From SIG299 sp964544055 (GTDB lineage Bacteria > Bacillota > Clostridia > Lachnospirales > Lachnospiraceae), in assembly GCA_964544055.1 (NCBI GenBank), contig CAZJAA010000021.1:1-55625 (forward strand): a stretch of DNA of 55,625 nt. The letters run 5' to 3'. Made by a program: the position numbers and the translations under genes. This document shows positions 6,912-14,466 of the stretch, piece by piece. The notes under the pieces are model-generated. The model did no database searches, was not told where the DNA came from, and saw only the letters and a list, made by a program, of their open reading frames with translations. Numbering within the stretch: position 1 is the first letter of the stretch; the number at the start of each line of letters is the position of its first letter.

Positions 6912-9302
6912 TTACAGTATCATGGTAAGCTGGATTCGCTTCTTTGCCACATCCACACTCATTACCTTAACATCCACAACATCTCCGACACTGACTGCCT
7001 CTAACGGATGCTTGATAAACTTTTTGTTGGTAATCTGAGAAATATGAACCAGACCATCCTGATGTACACCAATATCCACAAACACGCCAAAGTCAATAAC
7101 ATTGCGAACCGTTCCCTTTAAAATCATGCCCTCGGTTAAATCCTTCATCTCCAAAACATCGGTACGGAGAATCGGCTTTGGCATTTCTTCACGAGGGTCT
7201 CTGCCCGGTTTTTCCAGTTCCTTGATGATATCCACCAGAGTCAGTTCCCCAATGTCCAGTTCCTCAGCAAGCTTCTTTTTGTCACGAATCATACTGCTTA
7301 AATGAGATAAATCTTCTCCGGTTGCTACTACAGCAGGTGCTGCGTCTGCTTTCACCGGCTCCGCCTTTTCGGCTGCTACCGGTGCTCCACCGGCTGCAAA
7401 CGCACTTGCTAATGCCTGACCGAAAACTGAGTTGGTATTTTTGACCTGAATGGTTTTTGGTTCTTTCTTTTTCTGCTGCTTTTTCTTTTGCTCTTCTGCT
7501 TTTGCAGCCTTCTTGGCAGCTTCTGCCTGCTTTGCCGCCTTTTTCTGGTTTTCCTGCAGTTCCTTAATGTTTTCTGCTGTAAAGCCAAGCTTATTTAACA
7601 GCTGGTTGGCAGCCTCATAGGATTCCGGATGAACGCTGGTTGCGTCTAACGGATTGCTGCCGTTTGCAATACGAAGGAAGCCTGCACACTGCTCAAATGC
7701 CTTTGGTCCCAGCTTTGCCACCTTTAAAAGCTCCTGCCTGGAGGTAAATTTTCCGTTTGCTTCACGGTATGCCACGATATTCTTTGCAATAACCTTGGAA
7801 ATTCCGGAAACATATTCTAACAGGGATGGCGACGCTGTATTTAAGTCTACACCAACCTTGTTTACGCAGTCTTCTACGACACCGGCAAGCGTTTCACCCA
7901 GCTTTTTCTGGTTCATGTCATGCTGGTACTGACCGACACCGATTGCCTTTGGCTCAATCTTTACAAGCTCTGCCAATGGATCCTGCAATCTTCGTGCAAT
8001 GGAAACGGCACTTCTCTGCGCCACATCATAATCCGGAAATTCCTCGGTTGCCAGCTTGCTTGCCGAATAAACCGAAGCACCTGCTTCACTGGTGATGACA
8101 TACTTGGTCGGCACATTCATTTCTTTTAATAAATCAACCACAAATAGCTCCGATTCGCGGGATGCCGTACCGTTACCGATGGAAATTAAGGTAACACGGT
8201 ACTTGCAGATTAAATGACGGACAATTTTCTTTGCCTCCTCCTGCTTGCCTGGTGACGGAATGGTAGCAAAAACTACTGCGGTATCTAACACCTTTCCGGT
8301 GGCATCCACAACCGCAAGCTTACAGCCGGTTCGAAAACCAGGATCCCAGCCAAGCACGGTCTGACCGACAATTGGCGGCTGCATCAGAAGCTGCTCCAAA
8401 TTTTTGCCAAATACTTTAATGGCACCTTCTTCTGCCTTTTCAGTTAAATCATTTCTGATTTCGCGCTCAATGGCAGGAGCAATCAGACGACGGTAGCTGT
8501 CTTCCACCGTTGCCTTTAAATACTCCTTAGTATATGGATTATCCTTTACGATTACCTTTGTTTCCAGATAACGCAAAATTCGTTCTTCCGGTGCCTGGAT
8601 TTTAACGGTAAGCATCTTTTCGCTTTCTCCACGGTTTAATGCAAGGATACGGTGTCCCGGCAGGGTAGAAAGCTTTTCACTGAAATTGTAGTACATTTCA
8701 TAAACGCTTTCGGTTCCTTCTTCTTTGGCAGAAGAAGAAATGCTGCCTTCTTCCATGGTGATGTCACGGATATAACCGCGGTAATCTGCCTCGTCCGAAA
8801 TCTGCTCTGCAATGATATCCAGTGCTCCGGCAATTGCCTCTTCCGCACTCTTTACTTCTTTTTCTTCGGAAATATAGTCTGCTGCCAGTGTTTGAAGCGG
8901 TGCACTGACCTCCTGTGCCAGAATCAGCTCTGCAAGCGGAGTCAGCCCCTTTTCCTGTGCAATCGTGGCACGGGTTCTTCTCTTTGGACGGTACGGACGG
9001 TATAAATCCTCCAGCACAACCATCGTTGCCGCTGCTTCAATCTGGGCTTTTAATTCTTCGGTCAGCTTGCCCTGTTCTTCAATGCTTCTGAGTACCTGTT
9101 CCTTCTTTTCTTCCAGACCTCGCAGATACGTCAGTCTTTCATCCAGATTACGGAGCACCTCGTCATTTAATGCGCCGGTAACCTCTTTACGATAACGTGC
9201 AATAAAAGGAATTGTATTTCCTTCGTCAATTAACTTTACAGCCGCCTCGACCTGTTCATAACGAACGTCAAGCTCTGCTGTCAGCTGTTTTAAAATATCC
9301 AT
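6912..9302 (-). CDS. tex: Tex family RNA-binding transcription accessory protein
   Basis: Tex is a multi-domain nucleic-acid-binding protein linked to transcription elongation and stress tolerance. The 796-aa product has the N-terminal Tex helical region (GNTIPFIARYRKEVTGALNDE near residue 28), the YqgF-like core (VLGWDPGFRTGCKLAVVDATG near residue 335), tandem HhH motifs (LNTASPSLLEYVSGIS), and a C-terminal S1 domain (KGTVRNVIDFGVFVDIGV). A Lys/Ala-rich linker of about 80 residues (AAKKAAKAEEQKKKQQKKKE followed by an Ala/Pro stretch) separates HhH from S1, making it longer than the usual 720-780 aa. The start at 9302 follows GGAGGAG; the 29-codon upstream extension is leader. The gene is apparently monocistronic with its own promoter. 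Confidence 0.96.
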   Translation of the reverse strand: MDILKQLTAELDVRYEQVEAAVKLIDEGNTIPFIARYRKEVTGALNDEVLRNLDERLTYLRGLEEKKEQVLRSIEEQGKLTEELKAQIEAAATMVVLEDLYRPYRPKRRTRATIAQEKGLTPLAELILAQEVSAPLQTLAADYISEEKEVKSAEEAIAGALDIIAEQISDEADYRGYIRDITMEEGSISSSAKEEGTESVYEMYYNFSEKLSTLPGHRILALNRGESEKMLTVKIQAPEERILRYLETKVIVKDNPYTKEYLKATVEDSYRRLIAPAIEREIRNDLTEKAEEGAIKVFGKNLEQLLMQPPIVGQTVLGWDPGFRTGCKLAVVDATGKVLDTAVVFATIPSPGKQEEAKKIVRHLICKYRVTLISIGNGTASRESELFVVDLLKEMNVPTKYVITSEAGASVYSASKLATEEFPDYDVAQRSAVSIARRLQDPLAELVKIEPKAIGVGQYQHDMNQKKLGETLAGVVEDCVNKVGVDLNTASPSLLEYVSGISKVIAKNIVAYREANGKFTSRQELLKVAKLGPKAFEQCAGFLRIANGSNPLDATSVHPESYEAANQLLNKLGFTAENIKELQENQKKAAKQAEAAKKAAKAEEQKKKQQKKKEPKTIQVKNTNSVFGQALASAFAAGGAPVAAEKAEPVKADAAPAVVATGEDLSHLSSMIRDKKKLAEELDIGELTLVDIIKELEKPGRDPREEMPKPILRTDVLEMKDLTEGMILKGTVRNVIDFGVFVDIGVHQDGLVHISQITNKKFIKHPLEAVSVGDVVDVKVMSVDVAKKRIQLTMIL

Positions 9303-9409
9303 GTAGAACTCCTCCAATTGTAGTACGTTCCTGTTATTATCCGGTAAACAGAAATCCTCAGCCTGCTTTACTCCTGCCCAGAAACGCATTCCGACCTTTT
9401 AACCCTTGT

Positions 9410-9438
9410 ATCATACCATAAAATCCAATTTATGTCTA
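9410..9438 (-). promoter_or_regulatory. Promoter of tex
   Basis: The minus strand reads TAGACA, 17 bp, TATGAT, with a TG dinucleotide placed for an extended -10. The predicted transcript would have a leader of about 100 nt before the tex start. Confidence 0.7.
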
Positions 9439-9467
9439 TAAATTATCTTCGATTTTACAGAGTAACT

Positions 9468-9670
9468 GTAACTATTCCGCATAATACAAGTATATGCGCT
9501 GCTGCAAGCCCCACTTGCAAAGCTGTACATATACTTGTATTACGCAATTAGCTCCACACCGCATAATGAGTAAAACACACAGCTGCTTGCGCAGCGGCTG
9601 ACTGCGTAGCAGGCAGGTTTTACGAATTGCGGCGTGGGCGGAATAGTTACAAATAACTATTCCGCATAAC
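9468..9670. repeat. MITE-like palindromic repeat element
   Basis: The segment starts with GTAACTATTCCGC (9468-9480) and has the exact inverted copy GCGGAATAGTTAC at 9638-9650, giving 13-bp terminal inverted repeats around 183 bp. Inside, TAATACAAGTATATG is mirrored by CATATACTTGTATTA. The right half (ATTAGCTCCACACC, then GTTTTACGAATTGCGG) is a diverged copy of the 111-bp tandem unit at 1-197. A further part-copy of the terminal repeat, TAACTATTCCGCATAA, follows at 9654-9669. No transposase is encoded. It lies between the tex promoter and the frameshifted gene, in the 435-bp non-coding gap. Confidence 0.8.
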
Positions 9671-9671
9671 G

Positions 9672-9704
9672 CAACAGAACCTGCCCTTTTTGAGGGCAGG
9701 TTCT
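9672..9704. terminator. Hairpin terminator, probably for the minus-strand unit
   Basis: CAGAACCTGCCCT and AGGGCAGGTTCTG form a 13-bp perfect stem with a short T-rich loop. It lies about 35 bp past the end of the minus-strand coding remnant. No long T-run follows on the minus side (TTGCG); on the plus side TTTAT follows, so direction is uncertain and a bidirectional role is possible. Confidence 0.6.
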
Positions 9705-9737
9705 GTTTATAAGTAAGTCTATACACATAGCGTTAGA

Positions 9738-9896
9738 TTACTCCAGCTTAAATTCCGCAAGAAATTCCTCATACGTATTTGAATCAGCATCTCGCAATTG
9801 AAAGAACATTCTGTACTTCCCGGCTTTTAAATCCACAGCCTCTATGCCCGGTGCAGTAATTTTTCCATCCACATACAGATTTTCTACTCTGCCGAC
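9738..9896 (-). pseudogene. Detached C-terminal coding remnant of the upstream gene
   Basis: Just past the stop of the 246-aa ORF, the minus strand reads as good protein in two other frames. One frame gives DGNGEFDVDFEMMSAE and then a stop. The next frame continues with VENLYVDGKITAPGIE and DLKAGKYRMFFQLRDAD, closing with EFLAEFKLE and TAA at 9738. The composition and codon use look like a beta-rich C-terminal domain. The simplest reading is that one or two small indels broke a longer gene here. A sequencing error or programmed frameshifting is a less likely alternative. Confidence 0.45.
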
Positions 9897-9897
9897 A

Positions 9898-10638
9898 TCA
9901 TTTCGAAATCCACATCAAATTCTCCGTTGCCGTCAGTTTTTCATAAGAAACGGCAAGCCATTCCTGATAAACAGCATGATAGCAGTCTCCGATAATTTCA
10001 TAATCTGCGGTCGGATACTGATAGACAACCTCATTATTTTCATCCAACGCAAGCAGTCCATCTCCGTTTATCATAAAAATTAATTCTTTCTGCGGATTTT
10101 CACTCTTCAGCTTCTGAAGCTTATTATTCCATGTAAAGTGCAGATTCATGACTATTTCACCATTTACCGAGGCAAAAGCCATTTCAGCCACTTTGCTGAA
10201 ATCCTTGGAAAAAAAGAGAATCCGCACCTGTTTGCACAGCTCTTTTTCCAACATGTCATAATATAGTACCGGTACTGTGGAAATGTAGTACCCATCTTCC
10301 CCATACAGGGAAGACTGCGGTATTGTCAGCAAATCTCCCGTCAGTTTCTGAAAGCGGGCCGTTTCATCTTCCAATGTTCCATCCAGAATTTTACGAACCG
10401 GAATACCATTTTCTTCTGTAAACTGTTTCACATCCGTTTCTGTAAATGTCACCTCTGTTTCCATATTCGGTCCGGTTTTTAATGTTCCCAGAAATATTTT
10501 TTCTTCGTTCTGTTCTTCCGCTCCGTACTGCTCTTTCTCTTCATTCATTTTCCACCGCTTGGATAAAAATACGCCACCGACACATATAAGGAGAAGCACA
10601 AGTAAACCTATGAAACTAATTCTTAATCTTTTTTTCAC
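9898..10638 (-). CDS. Membrane-anchored protein, probably frameshifted at its 3' end
   Basis: The product is 246 aa and is not recognised. A basic N terminus (MKKRLR) and one hydrophobic helix (about residues 6-26) suggest a membrane anchor with the rest outside. An acidic Glu-rich linker follows, then a soluble domain with YGEDGYYISTVPVLYYDML, DGLLALDENNEVVYQYPT and GDCYHAVYQEWLAVSYE. No catalytic motif is clear. It overlaps the protease-like ORF by the 4-base ATGA coupling signal, so the two are translated together. The last residues (TATENLMWISK) are poor protein, and the better frame continues in the remnant at 9738-9896, so the ORF end is suspect. Confidence 0.6.
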   Translation of the reverse strand: MKKRLRISFIGLLVLLLICVGGVFLSKRWKMNEEKEQYGAEEQNEEKIFLGTLKTGPNMETEVTFTETDVKQFTEENGIPVRKILDGTLEDETARFQKLTGDLLTIPQSSLYGEDGYYISTVPVLYYDMLEKELCKQVRILFFSKDFSKVAEMAFASVNGEIVMNLHFTWNNKLQKLKSENPQKELIFMINGDGLLALDENNEVVYQYPTADYEIIGDCYHAVYQEWLAVSYEKLTATENLMWISK

Positions 10639-11063
10639 TCATAAGACAATGTTCCTACCCAACTATAAACTTTTCCATCTGCAACAAGACAGCTGCCAGA
10701 TTGGTTATATTCAAAAGTTCCATATCCTCTCGAACCATTATTAGCATTTGAGTCCCAGTAATAGATTGTAGTTCCGTAATAACCATACCCTGTTATGTCA
10801 TGTCCCATATAGTCGTCATCATAATATGCAACAATGACAAATGACTTTCCATCATCTATATTTGATTCTACCTCATCATTACCCAATTTGCAATTCGATA
10901 TTCTGTTATATTGCAAACCATAATAATTTATACCATCTGCTACGTCATATATGGTTCCTCCAGTATCATAGCCAATTCCCAAATGATTACATATTTCAAA
11001 TCCTGTAACAACTCTATTTAACAGGTAATTTACAATAGTTGCGGCAGCACTTGCCCAACACAT
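10635..11063 (-). CDS. Papain-like (C39-like) cysteine protease, N-terminally truncated
   Basis: The 142-aa ORF begins MCWASAAATIVNYL, which is the catalytic-cysteine motif (CWA) of papain-like and C39-like peptidases. Later come GGTIYDVADGIN, then MGHDITGYGYYG with the probable catalytic His, and IYYWDSNANNG with the probable Asp/Asn. The family normally has a signal peptide or pro-segment before the cysteine; here the catalytic Cys is residue 2. In the same frame upstream a short ORF (MKLLFLKSNEFFGWEG) is separated by a TGA and KYN. The gene therefore looks decayed, either by deletion of the pro-region or by a nonsense mutation. It is coupled by ATGA overlap to the 246-aa membrane protein. 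A cysteine protease inhibitor or bacteriocin role cannot be judged. Confidence 0.6.
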   Translation of the reverse strand: MCWASAAATIVNYLLNRVVTGFEICNHLGIGYDTGGTIYDVADGINYYGLQYNRISNCKLGNDEVESNIDDGKSFVIVAYYDDDYMGHDITGYGYYGTTIYYWDSNANNGSRGYGTFEYNQSGSCLVADGKVYSWVGTLSYE

Positions 11064-11251
11064 GTTATATTTTCATCCCTCCCATCCAAAAAATTCATTG
11101 GATTTCAAAAACAGCAACTTCATTTTACTGCATTTTCTTATATGTTATTTGCTGTTCTATTCCTTTGAGTACTTGCGCATAATAATAAGCCTTGCACCTT
11201 CTTATCTGCTCATGTACTTTTCCAAACTGACAAATGCATCATAACACACCT

Positions 11252-11311
11252 TAAAAAAAATGTTTATACCAAAACCGGGGAAAAAAATTTTTCCCCGGTT
11301 TTGGTATAAAC
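11252..11311 (-). terminator. 50-bp palindrome with minus-strand T-run
   Basis: Bases 11262-11311 form two perfectly complementary 24-bp arms (GTTTATACCAAAACCGGGG plus AAAAA, and its inverse) around a 2-base AA centre. On the minus strand the hairpin is followed by ATTTTTTTTAA, a classic Rho-independent tail. On the plus strand there is no T-run. The peptide gene promoter begins about 20 bp to the right. It may terminate minus-strand readthrough from the regulator, but the stem is far longer than needed. Confidence 0.7.
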
Positions 11312-11317
11312 CTCTCG

Positions 11318-11346
11318 TCTTACTTTTGATATACTACTGTTATAAT
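11318..11346 (+). promoter_or_regulatory. Extended -10 promoter of the secreted peptide gene
   Basis: TATAAT at 11341-11346 is preceded by TGT, giving an extended -10. At 17 bp upstream the -35 position reads TCTTAC, which is weak, and a better TTGATA at 11326 is only 9 bp away. The pattern of a strong -10 with a poor -35 is what an activator-dependent promoter looks like. The 50-bp palindrome ends just upstream. Confidence 0.55.
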
Positions 11347-11373
11347 AAATTTAATGATGGAGGACACTCGTCC

Positions 11374-11538
11374 ATGAAAAAAATTACAAAAAAATTAACG
11401 TTACTCTTACTGGCAGGAATTATTCTTTTTCAGATAAATGGCATTTATGCGCATCCTGATAACCATTCTTCCGACAACGTTGCTGTCAGCCCATGCAACA
11501 TGAACGAAGAACCTGGTAATGGACATACAGAATTTTAG
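11374..11538 (+). CDS. Short secreted peptide precursor, candidate signalling peptide
   Basis: This 54-aa product has a textbook signal peptide: KKITKK, a Leu/Ile-rich core (residues 8-21) and a likely signal peptidase site after Ala26 (NGIYA). The mature part would be 28 residues, hydrophilic, with one cysteine (VSPCNMNEE), ending PGNGHTEF. The ATG follows GGAGGACACTCGTCC. It lies convergently 73 bp from the 3' end of the double-HTH/TPR regulator. This is the size, export route and context of pheromone precursors for RRNPP-type regulators in Firmicutes, but no family match can be claimed from sequence alone. A small exported protein of another kind remains possible. Confidence 0.65.
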   Translation: MKKITKKLTLLLLAGIILFQINGIYAHPDNHSSDNVAVSPCNMNEEPGNGHTEF

Positions 11539-11611
11539 TCTATCATTTCACCGTACCACTTCTGATACATATTTTGCAAACTATTCATTTCTCTTTCTCG
11601 TTTCAGTAATT

Positions 11612-13285
11612 TCAATATCTGATACGCCTGCTGATATACTTTTTACCGGATGCTCTTTCTCCAGTCATCCGGTCGATGGTATATCTCTTTTCTTCGTATA
11701 AAAATCCAATATTCGATGATCTTTTACAACGCAAAGCAAAAGAGATTGCCCAGTCGCACATCGCAATTGCTTCTTCAAATCTGCCGTTTACCTCATAATC
11801 ATCTGTCAGATTTCTGGAAATGAGTGCTACTGCCACATAGTGGTACTTCATATCGACCCTGCTGTTTTCATAGGCACGCAGCATCTTTTCCCACAGTACA
11901 ATGGCTTTTTCCTTCTGCCCCATCTTATTATAACAAAGTGCCATATAGTTTACAATGAATGCTTCCATTCTATTCAGAACCACCTGCTCTAAAGAATCCA
12001 GATTCACCCTGCCTCTTGTTCTCCGGAACGCTTCCTTACAGCCTTCCAGTGCTTCTTCGTTGGATATTCTTCCAAGCTGGTGTGCAAACAAAGTATCCAT
12101 GTACCTGACATACTGCCTGTTTTCGTTCCACTGCATGGAAAGCTGTTTTTTTAACTTTAGATAAAGTGTCTCTGCCTCTGCTTCTTTTCGGAAGTTATTC
12201 AACTTAGCAATCTCTCTCTCCAGTTCCAGCAGTGAAAAATCATCCACTACAAGGTGCGTACTGCAGATTTCACGGTCAAGTCCGAAATACTCTTTCAGCT
12301 TCCGGAACGTTTCAGGCTTTGGTTTATACTTTCCACTTTCGATACGGGAAATGGTTTTCTGGTCGATATTCAGGGCATCTGACAGCGTTTCCTGAGACAT
12401 TGACAATAGCCTGCGTTCCTGCCCAAGCAGCTCCGACACCAGATACACCTCCTGCTGTCTGTAATTCTTCCACAGCATAATCTGCTCTGTTTCACATGGT
12501 TCTCCATATTCTCCATACAGTACTTTCAGTGCATTGCGCTGTTTTTTCCACTCGGCATACGCATTTCCATTCTGCTGCTCCGTGAGAAAAAGAATGCGCT
12601 CCAGATACTGTGGCAGATGTAGCAGCATCCCATTATTTACCAAAATATCTTTTCCCTGCAGGGTGAGCCACAGTGTCTCCGGCAGATTGTTTTGCAAAAT
12701 TGCAAGAGTTCCCAGTACCCATGCTGCCTTACTGTACACATTGACTCTGGTTTCCTCATCTTTACAAATTTGTTTGATATAGTATAACATCCATCTGCCA
12801 TCCATCCGGAGACAGGATGCGTCCTGTTCCATCCGTTCTTCCAGCCACGGCATAGTCAGCCGCATTGCTTCTTCTAACAGGTGCTGTGCCTTTGCATGCT
12901 CCTGTTTTTCTTTCCCTTCTATGACCGACCAAACCTTACAGATATACTGCCGGTGCAATGCTTCGTCTGCCTCCGGTCTGCTTTGATAATACTCCAATGC
13001 CTTTTCCACTTCAGAATAATTGTTCTGCACCAGCTCTTTTTCAATGAGTTCCCTTAGATAATAAAATTCGTATTCTGTTTCCGTAAATAAGAACTCCGTT
13101 TTATTTATGGACGTTCCCAGGCGTTCCAGCAAACGCTCCACCACAAAGAAATCCAGCAGACGTTCTCCGCCTTCCAGCCTTTGTAAGGCAGAAACAGAGC
13201 ATAAACCTTCTGTCAGCACCTGCAGGCTGATTTGGTTTTTATTTCGTTCATAGGCTATCAGTTTTCCCAGCGTTTGTACATTCAT
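11612..13285 (-). CDS. Double-HTH, TPR-rich transcriptional regulator (RRNPP-like)
   Basis: The 557-aa protein has two HTH modules. HTH 1 covers residues 5-57 (LGKLIAYERNKNQISLQVL to VERLLERLG). HTH 2 covers about residues 285-336 (LLGQERRLLSMSQETLSDAL, then DQKTISRIESGKYKPK), a clear XRE-type helix-turn-helix. Each is followed by helical, TPR-like repeats (for example YNKMGQKEKAIVLWEKMLR and NGRFEEAIAMCDWAISFA), so the chain reads HTH-TPR-HTH-TPR and may be an internal duplication. HTH plus TPR is the plan of peptide-sensing regulators (PlcR, Rgg, PrgX). The ATG at 13285 has a weak ribosome binding site (AGGAG about 15 bases up). A convergent exported peptide gene lies 73 bp downstream of its stop. 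The sensing role is inferred. Confidence 0.75.
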   Translation of the reverse strand: MNVQTLGKLIAYERNKNQISLQVLTEGLCSVSALQRLEGGERLLDFFVVERLLERLGTSINKTEFLFTETEYEFYYLRELIEKELVQNNYSEVEKALEYYQSRPEADEALHRQYICKVWSVIEGKEKQEHAKAQHLLEEAMRLTMPWLEERMEQDASCLRMDGRWMLYYIKQICKDEETRVNVYSKAAWVLGTLAILQNNLPETLWLTLQGKDILVNNGMLLHLPQYLERILFLTEQQNGNAYAEWKKQRNALKVLYGEYGEPCETEQIMLWKNYRQQEVYLVSELLGQERRLLSMSQETLSDALNIDQKTISRIESGKYKPKPETFRKLKEYFGLDREICSTHLVVDDFSLLELEREIAKLNNFRKEAEAETLYLKLKKQLSMQWNENRQYVRYMDTLFAHQLGRISNEEALEGCKEAFRRTRGRVNLDSLEQVVLNRMEAFIVNYMALCYNKMGQKEKAIVLWEKMLRAYENSRVDMKYHYVAVALISRNLTDDYEVNGRFEEAIAMCDWAISFALRCKRSSNIGFLYEEKRYTIDRMTGERASGKKYISRRIRY

Positions 13286-13295
13286 GTTCTAATTT

Positions 13296-13432
13296 CTAGC
13301 TCCTGTTTTCCTCATCTTCCAAAGAACCCTTTTTCTTAAAGGAATCATTAATTTTTAAAAATGGACGAATCTCTTGCGCCAACTTTTCTTCCGTTCCCAG
13401 CATATATGCTGACTGAACATAGTACTTTTTAG
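13296..13432 (-). pseudogene. Remnant of a DUF4143-type AAA ATPase
   Basis: The minus strand reads RYTKKYYVQSAYMLGTEE, then KLAQEIRPFLKINDSFKKK, and stops at 13296. The phrase YYVQSAY, then EEKxxQEIRPFxKIxDSFKK is the characteristic C-terminal stretch of bacterial AAA ATPases of the DUF4143 class. There is no start and no ATPase domain, so this is debris. A second open stretch in another frame (13429-13531, YNDSGRVTVAEHKAGTNLES) adjoins it and is not recognised. With the promoter below, these fill the 349-bp gap between the regulator and the HExxH gene. Confidence 0.55.
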
Positions 13433-13547
13433 TGTACCTCTTTAATTACATCTTTTATAAAGTGCTGACTTTCCAGATTCGTACCTGCCTTATGTTCTGC
13501 TACAGTAACCCTTCCGCTATCATTGTATCCTCCCTGCAAGATATTTA

Positions 13548-13576
13548 TTGCTTTTTCCTTTTTTTAGATATATAAT
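13548..13576 (+). promoter_or_regulatory. Sigma-A promoter of the HExxH protein gene
   Basis: TTGCTT (13548-13553), 17 bp, TATAAT (13571-13576). The transcript would have a leader of about 50 nt to the ATG at 13635. Confidence 0.7.
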
Positions 13577-13634
13577 AAAATACAAGGAACAAACATTCCG
13601 GATAATCCACCAAAAAGAAAGGAGACAATGCCTT

Positions 13635-14384
13635 ATGACTATCGCACCCATTGGCATCAGCTTTGGTTATTATACAAATCCATATACTTCTTCCGCTACA
13701 AAAGAAGCGGCACGCACAGCTCTTGCCGATAAGCTTCACGAAGGCTCCGTCATCCAGCCGGTTGATGATGTTCCGGAGGTTTTTTCCAATGATGAAGTAG
13801 ACCGTGTTCTGCGTTCACCGGAGGAATTATCAAAAAACCGCCAGACGGCCTACGAAATTATGAATACGCTTACGCCAAGAGATGCCGGACACTTAAATCC
13901 GGCACTGACGTTTCTGACAAACACACCATTTCATGGCGCTTTTACCCCAGAACCAAAAGAAACTTCTGCCGCAGAAGAAGTCAACCTGTTTGGTGATGGC
14001 AAAACATCCGAAGGCATCGGTGAGGAGCAGAAATGCGAAACCTGTGAAAACCGCACTTATGTAGACGGCTCCAATGAATCCGATGTTTCTTTTAAAGCAC
14101 CAGGTCATATTGCTCCGGAAGCAGCCGCCTCAAGAGTAATGGCACACGAGTACGAGCACGTCAGAAATGCTTACCAGGAAGATAAAAAAGAAGGAAAAGA
14201 ATTAGTCAGTGTTTCTGTTTCTTTAAAAACCGCAATCTGTCCGGAGTGCGGCAAAACCTATGTAGCAGGTGGTGAAACGCAAACCACCATGCGTACTGGT
14301 GCAGAACATGCATACGAAGCACAGATGCAGGCTTACAATGCCTTTGCCGGCGGTAATGCCAGCCAGATAGATACTGCTGCATAA
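13635..14384 (+). CDS. Putative HExxH metalloprotease with zinc-ribbon cysteines
   Basis: The 249-aa product has HEYEHVRNAYQ near residue 180, an HExxH zinc-metalloprotease motif, in the context AAASRVMAHEYEHV. This resembles the SprA-related putative metalloprotease family. Two cysteine pairs (KCETCENRTY upstream and CPECGKTYVAGG downstream of the motif) suggest a bound structural metal. There is no signal peptide; the N terminus (MTIAPIGISFGYYTNPY) is unusual and the first 120 residues are low in motifs. The ATG at 13635 follows AAAGGAGA; the frame is open upstream without a better start. It is one of only two convincing plus-strand genes in the window. It converges with the sigma-28-controlled EF-hand gene and shares a terminator with it. 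The substrate is unknown. Confidence 0.7.
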   Translation: MTIAPIGISFGYYTNPYTSSATKEAARTALADKLHEGSVIQPVDDVPEVFSNDEVDRVLRSPEELSKNRQTAYEIMNTLTPRDAGHLNPALTFLTNTPFHGAFTPEPKETSAAEEVNLFGDGKTSEGIGEEQKCETCENRTYVDGSNESDVSFKAPGHIAPEAAASRVMAHEYEHVRNAYQEDKKEGKELVSVSVSLKTAICPECGKTYVAGGETQTTMRTGAEHAYEAQMQAYNAFAGGNASQIDTAA

Positions 14385-14385
14385 C

Positions 14386-14466
14386 CCTGATAAATCGTCT
14401 TACGTTGATTGGAAAAACGGTTATGCCTATGATGGATATTGGACAATGAACTTCTCCTTTATGTAG
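14386..14466 (+). pseudogene. Short C-terminal coding remnant
   Basis: After the HExxH gene stop, another frame reads NPDKSSYVDWKNGYAYDGYW and TMNFSFM before TAG at 14464. The aromatic-rich text looks like the end of a surface or enzyme protein, but there is no start and it is not recognised. It may equally be chance. Confidence 0.3.

Noticed and set aside
11064..11110. TGA before the protease read as selenocysteine
   Set aside because: No selenocysteine-insertion hairpin pattern or selenoprotein context is visible; a nonsense mutation or deletion is simpler.
11326..11346. TTGATA as -35 box for the peptide gene
   Set aside because: It is only 9 bp from the TATAAT box, too close for sigma-A; the extended -10 with a weak -35 at 11318 fits better.
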